Assembly (NCBI GenBank): GCA_023410575.1
Contig: JAEYPP010000066.1
Location: 1 to 36,426 of the forward strand
Source: Bacillota bacterium
GTDB taxonomy: Bacteria > Bacillota > Clostridia > Lachnospirales > Lachnospiraceae
Length of the DNA: 36,426 bases
Reading direction: 5' to 3'
Each line of letters begins with the position of its first letter. The first letter of the stretch is position 1. Below the pieces are notes generated by a model. That model saw only the letters and a list, made by a program, of their open reading frames with translations, ran no database searches and was not told the DNA's origin. This document shows, one piece after another, positions 24,317 to 32,840 of this stretch. The translations under genes were made by a program, and so were the position numbers.

Positions 24317-25152
24317 TGCTGCCCTCCTAATCGCTTTGGCGAATAAATTAATCTAATTTCGTTTCCATTCACTATGTTGCATTCTGGATTTTCAAAATAG
24401 ACTGCTCGACCATATTTAAGATAATGTCCACCCTCTTCGGAGGAATAATGTACTATCTGGCTTTCGCATTCCAAATTACAATTTAAACCTGCGCGAAACT
24501 TCTTATCCATGAATTGACCTGTAGAGCCAATTTCACAAATATGTCCAACCGTCTGATAACAATATGGATAATGAAATCCAATTGTTAGATAAAAAGGAGC
24601 ATCACATAAATCTATTTTTTCATGTGTTAAATCCAATTCAACTCCACGAACTCGAAAGTCATTGATCAAATGAAGCATCGATCGATTGAATATATTCGGC
24701 CTCACACATGAATGAAAATAATCTCCATAACGCTTATCTCGGTAATCCTTCACGAATAATCGTCCTAAATTGATTTTTACCTCATAGTGATTATGAATGT
24801 ACTCAAGCATACCATAGTCATTCACTGTAATTTCATCCAAATAAACTCCTGCTGCAGTAACAAGTTCCTCAATTTTTTCTTTTGCCATTTCTAAATATCG
24901 TTCTGTAAATATAGGTAAAACAAGCGTTATCCTACACTGCTCTTTTTCACAAACAAGGTTTAATGCTTTGATTATATCAGTACTAGCATGTAGAAAATAT
25001 ATAGCACAAAAAGAAGAGCCGATATACATTCGAGTAAACCTTGAATATCCGCTCTCTGCTAACATCTGCGAAACAGAAACCATAAAAGTACCCTCTTTTT
25101 CATAGATACCATTCATCATTTCTGCCAAATTAAGACATGGAATCTTTTGCAT
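24313..25152 (-). CDS. U32-like partner protein
   Basis: A 279-aa protein coupled by an ATGA overlap to the U32 gene downstream. It carries weak U32-like features: VNDYGMLEYIHNHYEVKINLGR (compare the VND/GDLG-type segments of U32 proteins), a LGRLFVKDYRDKRYG stretch, and late cysteines (YPYCYQTVGHICEIG; GLNCNLECES) that could ligate metal. I see no signal peptide or membrane helix. A heterodimer with its neighbour, in the manner of UbiV-UbiU, is the simplest reading. The substrate is unknown. ATTTCACTTACTCC upstream gives GGAG about ten nt before the ATG. Confidence 0.6.
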   Translation of the reverse strand: MQKIPCLNLAEMMNGIYEKEGTFMVSVSQMLAESGYSRFTRMYIGSSFCAIYFLHASTDIIKALNLVCEKEQCRITLVLPIFTERYLEMAKEKIEELVTAAGVYLDEITVNDYGMLEYIHNHYEVKINLGRLFVKDYRDKRYGDYFHSCVRPNIFNRSMLHLINDFRVRGVELDLTHEKIDLCDAPFYLTIGFHYPYCYQTVGHICEIGSTGQFMDKKFRAGLNCNLECESQIVHYSSEEGGHYLKYGRAVYFENPECNIVNGNEIRLIYSPKRLGGQQ

Positions 25153-25227
25153 TTCACTTACTCCTTAGATCAATAATCTAACTTAAATTCTATCCAAAAG
25201 AACCTGTCCTATGCACTGTATTATTAT

Positions 25228-26154
25228 TTAATGACTATCATCACCTGATTCATCTAATTCTGATAGCATCCTCTCAATCATGTCTTTTGTTGCTAACTCA
25301 TCTGAAAATGCGGTTGCACTTCCTGCTGCCGTACCTACCCTCAAAGCCACTTCATACTCATTACTTCTTATATAACCTGCTAGAAAGCCGGCTACCATCG
25401 AATCTCCTGCCCCAACGGAATACTTTTGATCTCCTGATGGTGCCTTAATTTTATGTATTACATCAAACTCATCTACTAAAATAGCTCCCTTTTCTCCCAT
25501 AGAAACTAATACATTACGAGCTCCCATCGTACGAAGCTTCTTCGCATACGTAATAATCTCCTCCTCTGTTTGTATTGTAACTTGAAACATCTCAGCTAAT
25601 TCATGATGATTTGGTTTGATTAAAAACGGATGATATGGCAGTGCAGTTTTTAGTAATTCATTCGTCGCATCTACAACAATACGAATTTGACGACCTTGAA
25701 GTCTTTCCATTATCTTTTCATACATATTATTTGGTAAAGAACTCGGTATACTTCCAGCTAACACCAAAGTATCACCGTCTTGTAACTGATCTAACTTATG
25801 ATAAAACTCCTCAATTTCTTTCTCTAAGATAATTGGCCCTTGCGCATTTATCTCAGTTTCCCTATTCGATCGAATCTTCACATTAATTCTGCTTGATCCA
25901 CTTTTCAGCGTTATAAAATCTGTTGAGACTCCTGTAGCTTTCACTCTCTTTTCTATTTCCTTACCAGTAAAACCAGCAATAAAACCAAGAGCTATACTGT
26001 CAATGCCTAAAGTTTTTAAGACAAAAGAAACATTAATTCCTTTACCACCACAATAGATTTTCTCCTTGGTCGCTCGATTCATCTCACCAAGTTTTACATC
26101 ACTTACATCGATGACATAATCTAATGCAGGATTAACTGTTACTGTATAAATCAT
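25228..26154 (-). CDS. 1-phosphofructokinase / tagatose-6-phosphate kinase type
   Basis: A 308-aa PfkB-family sugar kinase. Motifs: start MIYTVTVNPALDYVIDV, substrate-binding CGGKGINVSFVLKTLG, and the C-terminal ATP/anion-hole signature VGAGDSMVAGFLAGY with the catalytic Asp. The TVNPALD start is typical of FruK and LacC, which phosphorylate fructose 1-phosphate or tagatose 6-phosphate. No fruA PTS gene or fruR neighbours it, so which substrate it uses cannot be decided, and I give no symbol. GGAG precedes the ATG by about eight nt. It stands between the 5'-nucleotidase and the U32 pair with its own upstream spacing. Confidence 0.88.
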   Translation of the reverse strand: MIYTVTVNPALDYVIDVSDVKLGEMNRATKEKIYCGGKGINVSFVLKTLGIDSIALGFIAGFTGKEIEKRVKATGVSTDFITLKSGSSRINVKIRSNRETEINAQGPIILEKEIEEFYHKLDQLQDGDTLVLAGSIPSSLPNNMYEKIMERLQGRQIRIVVDATNELLKTALPYHPFLIKPNHHELAEMFQVTIQTEEEIITYAKKLRTMGARNVLVSMGEKGAILVDEFDVIHKIKAPSGDQKYSVGAGDSMVAGFLAGYIRSNEYEVALRVGTAAGSATAFSDELATKDMIERMLSELDESGDDSH

Positions 26155-26199
26155 ATATCTACGCTCCTCTGTTTATATACTTCCCTCTAAAAACTTCAT

Positions 26200-26243
26200 A
26201 AAAGGATGCTACCATATTTAATACCATATGGCAACATCCTTTT
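26200..26243 (-). terminator. Terminator of the 5'-nucleotidase gene
   Basis: AAAAGGATG...ACCATAT (26200-26217) pairs with ATATGG...CATCCTTTT (26226-26243), with a small internal loop. On the minus strand it comes 25 bp after the nucleotidase stop and ends CATCCTTTT. Confidence 0.75.
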
Positions 26244-26268
26244 CTTTCTCACATTCTATCGTTCTAAA

Positions 26269-28116
26269 TTAATTCTCACAAATTACTAGTTCCCATCCAA
26301 CCTGAATGAAATTAGGATTCTTAATCTTGTCCTTATTCCATTCATAAATAGCTTTCCATTTACTCTCATCACCAAATAAAGCCTTGGCAATTTTTCTAAG
26401 ATAGTCACCCTTTACTACGGTATAGGTTCTCGTTGTATCTGCAACTGTTGGAATCTCATCTGGTTCTGCTTTTTGTTCGGTACCTTGCTCTTTTTCTTGA
26501 TCTGTTTCTGGTTCCTCTATATTCTCACTGATTAGTTTTGTACGTCCAACTGCATATGACTCAACTGCCGGATTAGTCTTTAAGTAGGCAATAAGAACTT
26601 CATCAAGAGCTCCATATTCAACGAGAACTGGAAACGCATCATAACCTATCATTGTATAGCCATCTCCACCAGCAATCGTAAAATCATTCGAAGCTAACGT
26701 ATACATCGCAGATAAATCGATTGGTTTACCTCCAACTTTTAAATCACTGATCCGATCACCAGGTTCCTTGGTTGCATCAATCGTAAATGTCATTCCTGAA
26801 GTTTGTGGATATCCACCACTAGTTGCTGGATAATCCTGTACACCATGCTCTAACATATCCTTAATGGCTTGTCCTGTCACTTCTTTCTTTACTACAATAT
26901 TACCAAATGGGAAAACTTCCGAAAGCATACCTTTTGTAATATCTCCTGCCTCAATGGAAGTTCGGATACTACCTCCGTTCGTCATTGCAACTTTTGAATC
27001 AGCTGCCCAACGAATACAATCTGCCGCTAAATTACCCAAATTCGTTTCTGATGTACGTACATTTTCACTTATACCATCTAAAAATACTTTGGTTGTTCCT
27101 ACTACTTCTTTCAACGACTCACTTAAGTTTTCATTTGCATGAAGAAGAATTGTACCAACCTTCTCATCTACGATATTTGGTGTTTCTCCCTCTAATAATT
27201 CCACTCTTATATTAGCTGACTTTAAGTCTTCTAGTGAAATGGAATACGGAGTCATATTTTTCTCTTCATCTACAACTACGCAGCCGATATTCTGTAAATA
27301 TTGTCCATTACTTACTAATAGAGTTTTCGAATCATTCATCTCTTGACAATCTTGTAAAGAACTATGACTATGTCCATCAATAAATAAATCAATTCCATCA
27401 ACCTGATTAAGTAAATCAACTGAAGTTGGGTTCGAGCTTGCATCAATTCCTATATGTCCTAATGCAATAATAACTTGTGCACCTTCCTCCTTCAATTCTT
27501 TCACTTCAGCTTGAGCTTTTTTTACAGGATCATTAAAGTTAAGTACAGTCACATTCTGAGGATTTGTCATTGTTACTGTCTCGGTCGTTGACAACCCGAA
27601 AATACCATATTTTACACCATTCTTATCAATTAATATGTGATGATCTACAAATTCACTTCCATCTTCAGAGTAAGTAACGTTCGATGCTAGTATTGGAAAA
27701 TCTGCTTTTTCTTCTAACTCAAGAACCCGTTCCCATCCATAATTGAAATCATGGTTACCAAGTGTCATTGCATCATATCCACACGCATTCATGAGATTAA
27801 CAATTGTTTCTCCTTGATCGATGGTTGCAATCGGTTTACCATGGAATGTATCTCCAGAATCTAGAAGAATTACCTGCGCTCCTTTTGCGATGCAAATCCT
27901 TTTCAATGCTGCTACTGCTGTAATTCCCAAACTTCCATCCGTCCCTTGATCTACACGTCCATGTATATCATTCGTGTGGAGAATTACTGTCTTACCTGAA
28001 AGGTTCTTCAGGTCAAACCCTGACGTGTCTTCTGCTTTTACTTGTACTGGAGTTAACAATCCAAGTACAATTGCCAATGTTAATAACATTGACCATACTT
28101 TCAATCTGAATTTCAT
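26269..28116 (-). CDS. Secreted 5'-nucleotidase/cyclic phosphodiesterase with LysM
   Basis: A 615-aa exported enzyme. After a signal peptide (1-28, ending VQVKAE) comes a calcineurin-type metallophosphatase domain with HTNDIHGRVD, LLDSGDTFHG, TLGNHDFNYGW, ALGHIG and FIDGHSHS. Next is the 5_nucleotid_C domain (NLGNLAADCIRWAADSKVAM; TNGGSIRTSIEAGDITKGM). After an acidic Glu/Gln linker the C-terminus is one LysM repeat (TYTVVKGDYLRKIAKALFGD ... NPNFIQVGWELVI), which should hold the enzyme on peptidoglycan. The family liberates nucleosides from extracellular nucleotides for uptake of phosphate and purines. AAGGAG lies 11 nt before the ATG. Monocistronic. Confidence 0.93.
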   Translation of the reverse strand: MKFRLKVWSMLLTLAIVLGLLTPVQVKAEDTSGFDLKNLSGKTVILHTNDIHGRVDQGTDGSLGITAVAALKRICIAKGAQVILLDSGDTFHGKPIATIDQGETIVNLMNACGYDAMTLGNHDFNYGWERVLELEEKADFPILASNVTYSEDGSEFVDHHILIDKNGVKYGIFGLSTTETVTMTNPQNVTVLNFNDPVKKAQAEVKELKEEGAQVIIALGHIGIDASSNPTSVDLLNQVDGIDLFIDGHSHSSLQDCQEMNDSKTLLVSNGQYLQNIGCVVVDEEKNMTPYSISLEDLKSANIRVELLEGETPNIVDEKVGTILLHANENLSESLKEVVGTTKVFLDGISENVRTSETNLGNLAADCIRWAADSKVAMTNGGSIRTSIEAGDITKGMLSEVFPFGNIVVKKEVTGQAIKDMLEHGVQDYPATSGGYPQTSGMTFTIDATKEPGDRISDLKVGGKPIDLSAMYTLASNDFTIAGGDGYTMIGYDAFPVLVEYGALDEVLIAYLKTNPAVESYAVGRTKLISENIEEPETDQEKEQGTEQKAEPDEIPTVADTTRTYTVVKGDYLRKIAKALFGDESKWKAIYEWNKDKIKNPNFIQVGWELVICEN

Positions 28117-28281
28117 AATGAACCACTCTCCTTAATATTATTTTAATAAATACAATCAAGTAGTTATCATATATTCTACTCATTATACTTAATTAAACCA
28201 TGATTCACCTGCTTTTCTTATGATGACATTATTGTATTCTGTTTTGGTATATATTGTCTTTTTATGTATTGATACAACATT

Positions 28282-28310
28282 ATTATAACATTGATTCTAT
28301 AACTTGTCAT
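28282..28310 (-). promoter_or_regulatory. Promoter of the 5'-nucleotidase gene
   Basis: ATGACA (28310-28305), 17 nt, and extended TGTTATAAT (-10 at 28287-28282) on the minus strand. The remaining sequence of the 408-bp divergent region 28117-28524 is A/T-rich; a TATAAT at 28460-28465 may serve the plus-strand gene, but its -35 is poor, and I see nothing else there. Confidence 0.7.
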
Positions 28311-28524
28311 GCAACGAATTGGTATAATTTAGGTATTTTGTACTACCAAAAGACTTATTCAGATAACAGAATTTTAGATTGTCATTAAGACAAAAAAATA
28401 TATCCTATATTCATTTTAAAAATTAAGGTAAAAAAGTAGTGTTTATGCTAATAATAGTGTATAATAATAGAAATGTTAATTTATTCAAATTAGGCTTAGA
28501 TAGTAATTTGCAGGAGGTATTGTT

Positions 28525-28857
28525 ATGGAAATATCGCAAATAGTGTCATCCATAATAATTGGTTTGATTTCAATATTATTGTTAACTTATTCATTTTTTA
28601 CTTCAAAAGAAAAAGGACCAATACTATCAAACACTTATCTTTTGGCCACATCAGAAGAACGAAAAAAAATGGATAAGTCAGCGGAATACCATCTTGTTAC
28701 AGTAATATTTAGCATCTTAGGATTGGTATTTTTATTATTATCCATTCGTATCTTATCTTCATGGTCATGGATAAACTATATTATTGGGATTTTAATAGCA
28801 ATTGTTATTATTTATACTATTACAGAGTCGATTAAATCAGAAAAAAAAAGTAAGTAA
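28525..28857 (+). CDS. Small membrane protein, three helices
   Basis: A 110-aa protein. Hydrophobic helices lie at about 6-26, 58-77 and 81-101. The first loop (SKEKGPILSNTYLLATSEER) is hydrophilic and the tail is basic (KSEKKSK). The layout resembles the DUF3784-like small membrane proteins of clostridia, but I cannot place it firmly. AGGAGG is seven nt before the ATG, and a hairpin follows the stop. It is alone in its transcription unit. Confidence 0.7.
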   Translation: MEISQIVSSIIIGLISILLLTYSFFTSKEKGPILSNTYLLATSEERKKMDKSAEYHLVTVIFSILGLVFLLLSIRILSSWSWINYIIGILIAIVIIYTITESIKSEKKSK

Positions 28858-28879
28858 TGCATATTTTAATCATGAACCC

Positions 28880-28907
28880 AGAAGGAGGAAGTTAATTTCC
28901 TCCTTCT
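28880..28907 (+). terminator. Terminator of the small membrane protein gene
   Basis: AGAAGGAGGAA (28880-28890) pairs perfectly with TTCCTCCTTCT (28897-28907) around a 6-nt loop. The T-tract is weak (TCTTCAAC), and the hairpin may also serve the convergent kinase-like gene ending at 28931. Confidence 0.65.
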
Positions 28908-28930
28908 TCAACAGTTCCTTACCAATATTT

Positions 28931-29449
28931 TTATCTAACAGAGCAAAATGTAAAATCATATTTTTCATCTATTAAAATAAACGGTAACTGAAATTTTCTG
29001 CACATTTTTATGTTGTATAAGTTATCTTTCATCAGCCATTCCATAGTACAATTGGAATCATTTAATCGGCATTCAATATCATTGGCGTGTTCTTTTATAT
29101 CTAAAAAATGGTCACTTATATATTTTTCTGACATGATAAGACATATATATTTTATTTCTTTTAAATACTCTTCACCAAAATCACTTTGCCATTCAAAAGG
29201 TATATAACAGCCTTCAACTATAAGATTCTGATGATTTTCTATCGCTGTCTTAATCATTTCCCTGACAATTGGCCACAGGTATCCTACAAGTTTCGCATCG
29301 TCATCTGTTGTTAGCTCAGTATTGCCACTTCGAATGAGACCCATTTTCAAGTGATCAATAGATAAGTATGGGTATTTTAATTTCTCTAATAAATTTTGAG
29401 CCAATAAAGTTTTTCCTGTATGTGAAGCTCCTGTAATTAATATAATCAT
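28931..29449 (-). CDS. P-loop kinase-like ATP-binding protein
   Basis: A protein of 172 aa from ATG 29449. The Walker A motif GASHTGKT lies near the N-terminus (about residues 7-14). The following helix and LSIDHLKMG give an Asp where small-molecule kinases bind substrate, and NLIVEGCYIPF is Walker-B like. It belongs to the adenylate-kinase/AAA-type P-loop proteins that phosphorylate small molecules such as antibiotics or nucleotides; the substrate is unknown. AAGGTGAG lies 10 nt before ATG 29449. A GTG at 29464 is also in frame, but its site is too close. The preceding 180 bp hold no gene. Confidence 0.72.
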   Translation of the reverse strand: MIILITGASHTGKTLLAQNLLEKLKYPYLSIDHLKMGLIRSGNTELTTDDDAKLVGYLWPIVREMIKTAIENHQNLIVEGCYIPFEWQSDFGEEYLKEIKYICLIMSEKYISDHFLDIKEHANDIECRLNDSNCTMEWLMKDNLYNIKMCRKFQLPFILIDEKYDFTFCSVR

Positions 29450-29616
29450 ACGATTTTCTCTCACCTTCCAAATTTGTTTTGTCTCTTCTTATAACGTTAT
29501 TGTAACTATACTTTACTACTAATACAATAAAAAAGATTTCTATTAACTATTTCTTGAGTTAGGGCACACCTATATACTATACTTCTGTCTCTTTTCTTTT
29601 TTATTCTCTTCCTCTC

Positions 29617-29782
29617 ATTGTTTGTGATTTCATAGACCGTGCTAAAAAGAAAGAAGTTGATAATATATTTTTGGAGTGCCTTACAAGCCCACATGCTCTT
29701 TATGGGCTTGTGAGCTTAGCGCGCCGAAGAAAATATATCATTAACTTCTTTCTTTTTTTACAACTCAAAAATCACAAACAAT
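29617..29782. repeat. Large imperfect inverted repeat at the nhaC-like 3' end
   Basis: ATTGTTTGTGATTT (29617-29630) pairs perfectly with AAATCACAAACAAT (29769-29782), which overlaps the last codons of the transporter. Further in, 29644-29671 pairs with 29730-29757 (28 bp, two mismatches), giving a T-rich terminator for the minus-strand transporter. The loop carries an inner stem, ACAAGCCCA (29683-29691) with TGGGCTTGT (29703-29711), preceded by GTGCCT and followed by GAG, as in the hairpin at 8459-8553. The inner part is GC-rich and contains AGCGCGCC. Confidence 0.75.
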
Positions 29783-31559
29783 CGATACCTAGTGTTTTGC
29801 TGGATTTTTGGAACTTCTTTATTAAAATTAATACCATTGCCATTAAGATGAATGATAATGGTAAGGCTATCCATACATTTTGAATAAACGCTGCAAAAAT
29901 ATAGGATACAAAAGTAATTCCTGCAACAATTAATGCATATGGTAGCTGTGTTGATACGTGATTTATATGGTCACATTGTGCACCTGTCGATGCCATAATT
30001 GTTGTATCTGAAATCGGAGAAATATGATCTCCGCAAACCGCTCCTGCAAGACAAGCTGAGATTGATATGATTAACATCTCAGAACTTGGATCTAAGATAG
30101 CAACAACAATTGGAAGCAAGATTGAGAAAGTTCCCCAAGAGGTACCAGTTGCAAATGCTAAACCAACTGCGATAACAAATATGATTGCTGGCAAAAATAG
30201 TTGAAGCGAAGAAGCACTGCTTGCAACAAGATTATGAACAAATACATCTGCTCCAAGTAAATTCGTCACACCACTTAACGTCCATGCAAATATTAGTATT
30301 AAAATTGCTGGTACCATAGAACGAAAACCTTCTGGTATTGCTTCGGTAAAACTTTTCAATGATATTTTTTTTCTTGGTATATATAGTAAGAATGTTAAAA
30401 CTAAAGAAATAAAAGAACCATATACTAGACCAAGAGAAGCGTTACAATCGACAAACGCATCGAAGAAAGATTTTCCCTCAAAGAAGCCACCAGTATAAAT
30501 AATTCCAACGACACAACTCACTACTAATACGATCACAGGAAGTACTAAGTCAATAACCTTACCTTTTCCTTGATTTTTTTCTGTTATATCATCCGCATAT
30601 AGACTAGTCTTTGATGAATGAATATCTCCATTGAGCGCATTTTCTTCATGACGCTTCATTGGTCCAATTTCAATATTCATTACTATCATACCGACTACCA
30701 TAACGATTGTTAAGATAGCATAAAAATTATATGGTATCGACTTGATAAATAAAGTAAATCCATCCTCTCCATCGACAACTCCTGTTACTGCTGCTGCCCA
30801 CGAAGAAATTGGAGCTAAAATGCAAATAGGTGCTGCTGTTGCATCAATTATATAAGCAAGCTTAGCTCGAGAGATTTTGAACTTATCAGTCACAGGTCGC
30901 ATAACGGAACCAACGGTTAAGCAATTAAAGTAATCGTCAACAAAAATTGCTGCTCCAAGAGCAAAGGTAGCTCCCATTGCTCCTCGTCTTGACTTTATTT
31001 TTGTACTAGACCATTGACCATAAGCTGCGCTTCCCCCAACCTTATTCATTAAGGTTACCATAATACCTAAGATTACTAAAAAAATAATAATTCCAACATT
31101 CCATCCATCTGTTAACTTTTCTATCATACCAGCGCTAAAGATATTCTCTACTGTTTTCACAGGATTTAAGTTACTATATAATAGTGCACCTGCTACAATT
31201 CCGACAAACAAAGAAAGATAAACTTCCTTTGTAATTAATGCTAAAGCAATTGCTACAATTGATGGGATAAGTGCCCAAAAAGTTGCGTAAAATGGTACTG
31301 TTTTTTCTGTTACATATAACTCGGCATTTGAAATTTGTTCCTGTAGTGAATCAACCAGCACACTTTGCTGTTCAATATACTGCTTTGCTTCCTCAACCGA
31401 TGTATACTCGTCTTCCTTACTTTCCTTCATGCTAGCTTCTAAACTGACAACCGGTGACTGTGCATTTACGACAGTCACTGGTAAAATTGGTAAGACTATT
31501 AATAGCATTGCTAATAAACCTAGCATAAATGCTTTTCTTTTTTTGGTAATTCCATTCAT
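29772..31559 (-). CDS. NhaC-family transporter, probable lysine transporter
   Basis: A protein of 595 aa. Residues ~90-585 are an NhaC-type antiporter/permease (Ion transporter superfamily), with FVDDYFNCLTVGSVMRPVTD, ATAAPICILAPISSW, ATGTSWGTFSILLPI and GAVCGDHISPISDTTIMAST. Before it is an extra ~90 residues: a signal-like helix (MLGLLAMLLIVLPILPVTVVNA) and an extracytoplasmic coiled-coil-like segment (EAKQYIEQQSVLVDSLQEQI). I start it at ATG 31559, eight nt after GGAGG. A lysine riboswitch controls the gene, so the cargo is probably lysine, as predicted for other L-box-controlled NhaC proteins, rather than Na+/H+ alone. Terminator at 29644-29757. Confidence 0.88.
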   Translation of the reverse strand: MNGITKKRKAFMLGLLAMLLIVLPILPVTVVNAQSPVVSLEASMKESKEDEYTSVEEAKQYIEQQSVLVDSLQEQISNAELYVTEKTVPFYATFWALIPSIVAIALALITKEVYLSLFVGIVAGALLYSNLNPVKTVENIFSAGMIEKLTDGWNVGIIIFLVILGIMVTLMNKVGGSAAYGQWSSTKIKSRRGAMGATFALGAAIFVDDYFNCLTVGSVMRPVTDKFKISRAKLAYIIDATAAPICILAPISSWAAAVTGVVDGEDGFTLFIKSIPYNFYAILTIVMVVGMIVMNIEIGPMKRHEENALNGDIHSSKTSLYADDITEKNQGKGKVIDLVLPVIVLVVSCVVGIIYTGGFFEGKSFFDAFVDCNASLGLVYGSFISLVLTFLLYIPRKKISLKSFTEAIPEGFRSMVPAILILIFAWTLSGVTNLLGADVFVHNLVASSASSLQLFLPAIIFVIAVGLAFATGTSWGTFSILLPIVVAILDPSSEMLIISISACLAGAVCGDHISPISDTTIMASTGAQCDHINHVSTQLPYALIVAGITFVSYIFAAFIQNVWIALPLSFILMAMVLILIKKFQKSSKTLGIDCL

Positions 31560-31578
31560 CCTCAATTCCTCCAGATAT

Positions 31579-31618
31579 AAAATAAGCCATGGAACAGTCT
31601 TAAAGCTGCTTCATGACC
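31579..31618 (-). terminator. Expression-platform hairpin of the lysine riboswitch
   Basis: On the minus strand GGTCATGAAGCAG (31618-31606) pairs with CTGTTCCATGGCT (31597-31585) with one mismatch, and TATTTTATAT follows. The T-tract is modest. It lies between the aptamer and the ribosome-binding site, so it is the likely terminator switched by lysine. Confidence 0.6.
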
Positions 31619-31662
31619 AAAATTACATAAGAATAAATAGAATATCTATGTATTTTAGGTAT

Positions 31663-31820
31663 GATAGCGCTCCACATAATTATGTGACAGTCCGATACAT
31701 ATTCTGCATCGGCCCAGCAATAAGATTCCAGGTAAACCTTATCACTTCGGCAATCATTCCTTTCACGTTTTCTCCATCCCTGTTAATAAAAACGTTACTC
31801 TTAATTCTTGCACCTCTATC
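31663..31820 (-). ncRNA. Lysine riboswitch (L-box)
   Basis: The minus strand carries the ordered L-box elements: GATAGAGGTGC at the 5' end of P1, AAGAGTA, GGGATGGAGA, GTGAAAGGAATGATTGCCG, CCGAAGTGATAAGG, TTGCTGGGCCGATGCAG, GGACTGTCACATAATTATGT, and GGAGCGCTATC closing P1. The order and wording fit the lysine aptamer core closely. Lysine binding should lower expression of the NhaC-family gene 100 bp downstream. A plus-strand reading frame across the same DNA is a by-product. Confidence 0.95.
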
Positions 31821-31908
31821 AAAGTCTTATATGTCATCAATTGTCATCTATATAATGACAAGCGTAACACTAAAGACGTAACCATAGCTTAATTCAATAT
31901 AACATAAC

Positions 31909-31938
31909 AAAGAGCATAACATGAAGTTATGCTCTTTT
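31909..31938 (-). terminator. Terminator of the transaldolase gene
   Basis: AAAGAGCATAAC (31909-31920) pairs perfectly with GTTATGCTCTTT (31926-31937) around a 5-nt loop. On the minus strand GTTATGTT follows the stem, so the T-tract is short; on the plus strand TTTTC follows. Confidence 0.75.
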
Positions 31939-31994
31939 CAATACGCTTTTATATTTTACCATCAATCACCTAATCACCAAGTAAAAGGTTGTTT

Positions 31995-32648
31995 TTACTC
32001 TCCGAATACTGCTTTATAGTCAGCTTGGAACTTTTCGATTCCTTGTGTTGTTAATGGATGTTGTGTCATCTGTTCAATTACACTATAAGGAACAGTAGCA
32101 ATATCAGCTCCAGCTAATGCACAATCAATAACATGGATAGGATTACGTACGCTTGCAGCGATAATCTCTGTTTTAATCTGATGTACACTAAAAATATCTG
32201 CAATTTGACGAATAAGGTCAATACCTGGCATTGAGATATCATCTAATCTTCCTAAGAATGGAGATACATAAGTAGCGCCTGCTCTTGCTGCAAGCAATGC
32301 TTGATTAGCTGAAAAGATTAATGTTACATTTGTTTTAATTCCTTCAGAAGCTAAAACTTTTGTTGCCTTTAAACCTTCTACTGTCATAGGAATCTTTACA
32401 ACCATATTTGGATGAATAGCTGCAATCTCTCTACCTTCTTTTATCATACCTTCTGCATCCAAAGTTGTAGCTTTAACCTCACCACTAATAGGACCATCTA
32501 CAATCGATGTAATCTCTTTAATTACTTCTACGAAATTTCTACCCTCTTTTGCAATGAGAGAAGGGTTTGTAGTAACACCACAGATAACTCCCATGTCATT
32601 GGCTTTTTTAATATCCTCTACTTTCGCAGTATCAACAAAAAATTTCAT
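31995..32648 (-). CDS. tal: Transaldolase (compact TalC/Fsa-type)
   Basis: A 217-aa class I aldolase of the small transaldolase/fructose-6-phosphate aldolase family. The Schiff-base Lys is K85 in MVVKIPMT; other active-site segments are MKFFVDTAKVEDIK, GVTTNPSLIAKEG, SPFLGRLDD and AASVRNP. Residue E57 in SGEVKATT is Glu, as in true transaldolases, where FSA enzymes have Gln, so the pentose-phosphate transfer reaction is favoured over direct F6P cleavage. AAGGAG six nt before ATG 32648 fixes the start. It has its own promoter and terminator. Confidence 0.93.
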   Translation of the reverse strand: MKFFVDTAKVEDIKKANDMGVICGVTTNPSLIAKEGRNFVEVIKEITSIVDGPISGEVKATTLDAEGMIKEGREIAAIHPNMVVKIPMTVEGLKATKVLASEGIKTNVTLIFSANQALLAARAGATYVSPFLGRLDDISMPGIDLIRQIADIFSVHQIKTEIIAASVRNPIHVIDCALAGADIATVPYSVIEQMTQHPLTTQGIEKFQADYKAVFGE

Positions 32649-32704
32649 TATATTCTCCTTTTCATAAAGCATGTTTAGTTTAGTCACAAAACTATTGTAG
32701 ATAC

Positions 32705-32733
32705 ATTTTACTACTACTACGCTACCTCGTCAA
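32705..32733 (-). promoter_or_regulatory. Promoter of the transaldolase gene
   Basis: TTGACG (32733-32728), 17-nt spacer, TAAAAT (32710-32705) on the minus strand. The transcript start would lie near 32698, about 50 nt upstream of the ATG. Confidence 0.7.
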
Positions 32734-32840
32734 GATATCCTTTGCAATATATGATAAAACTTTGGAAGTCTTTTAATTGAGCGCTCCCCAACCTATTGAC
32801 GTATTAGCTTTCCCTGAGACTCGGTTATTTATAGCATGAT

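Noticed and set aside
31429..31881. 150-codon plus-strand reading frame
   Set aside because: It is antisense to the lysine riboswitch and to the start of the transporter gene, and the protein has no recognisable features.
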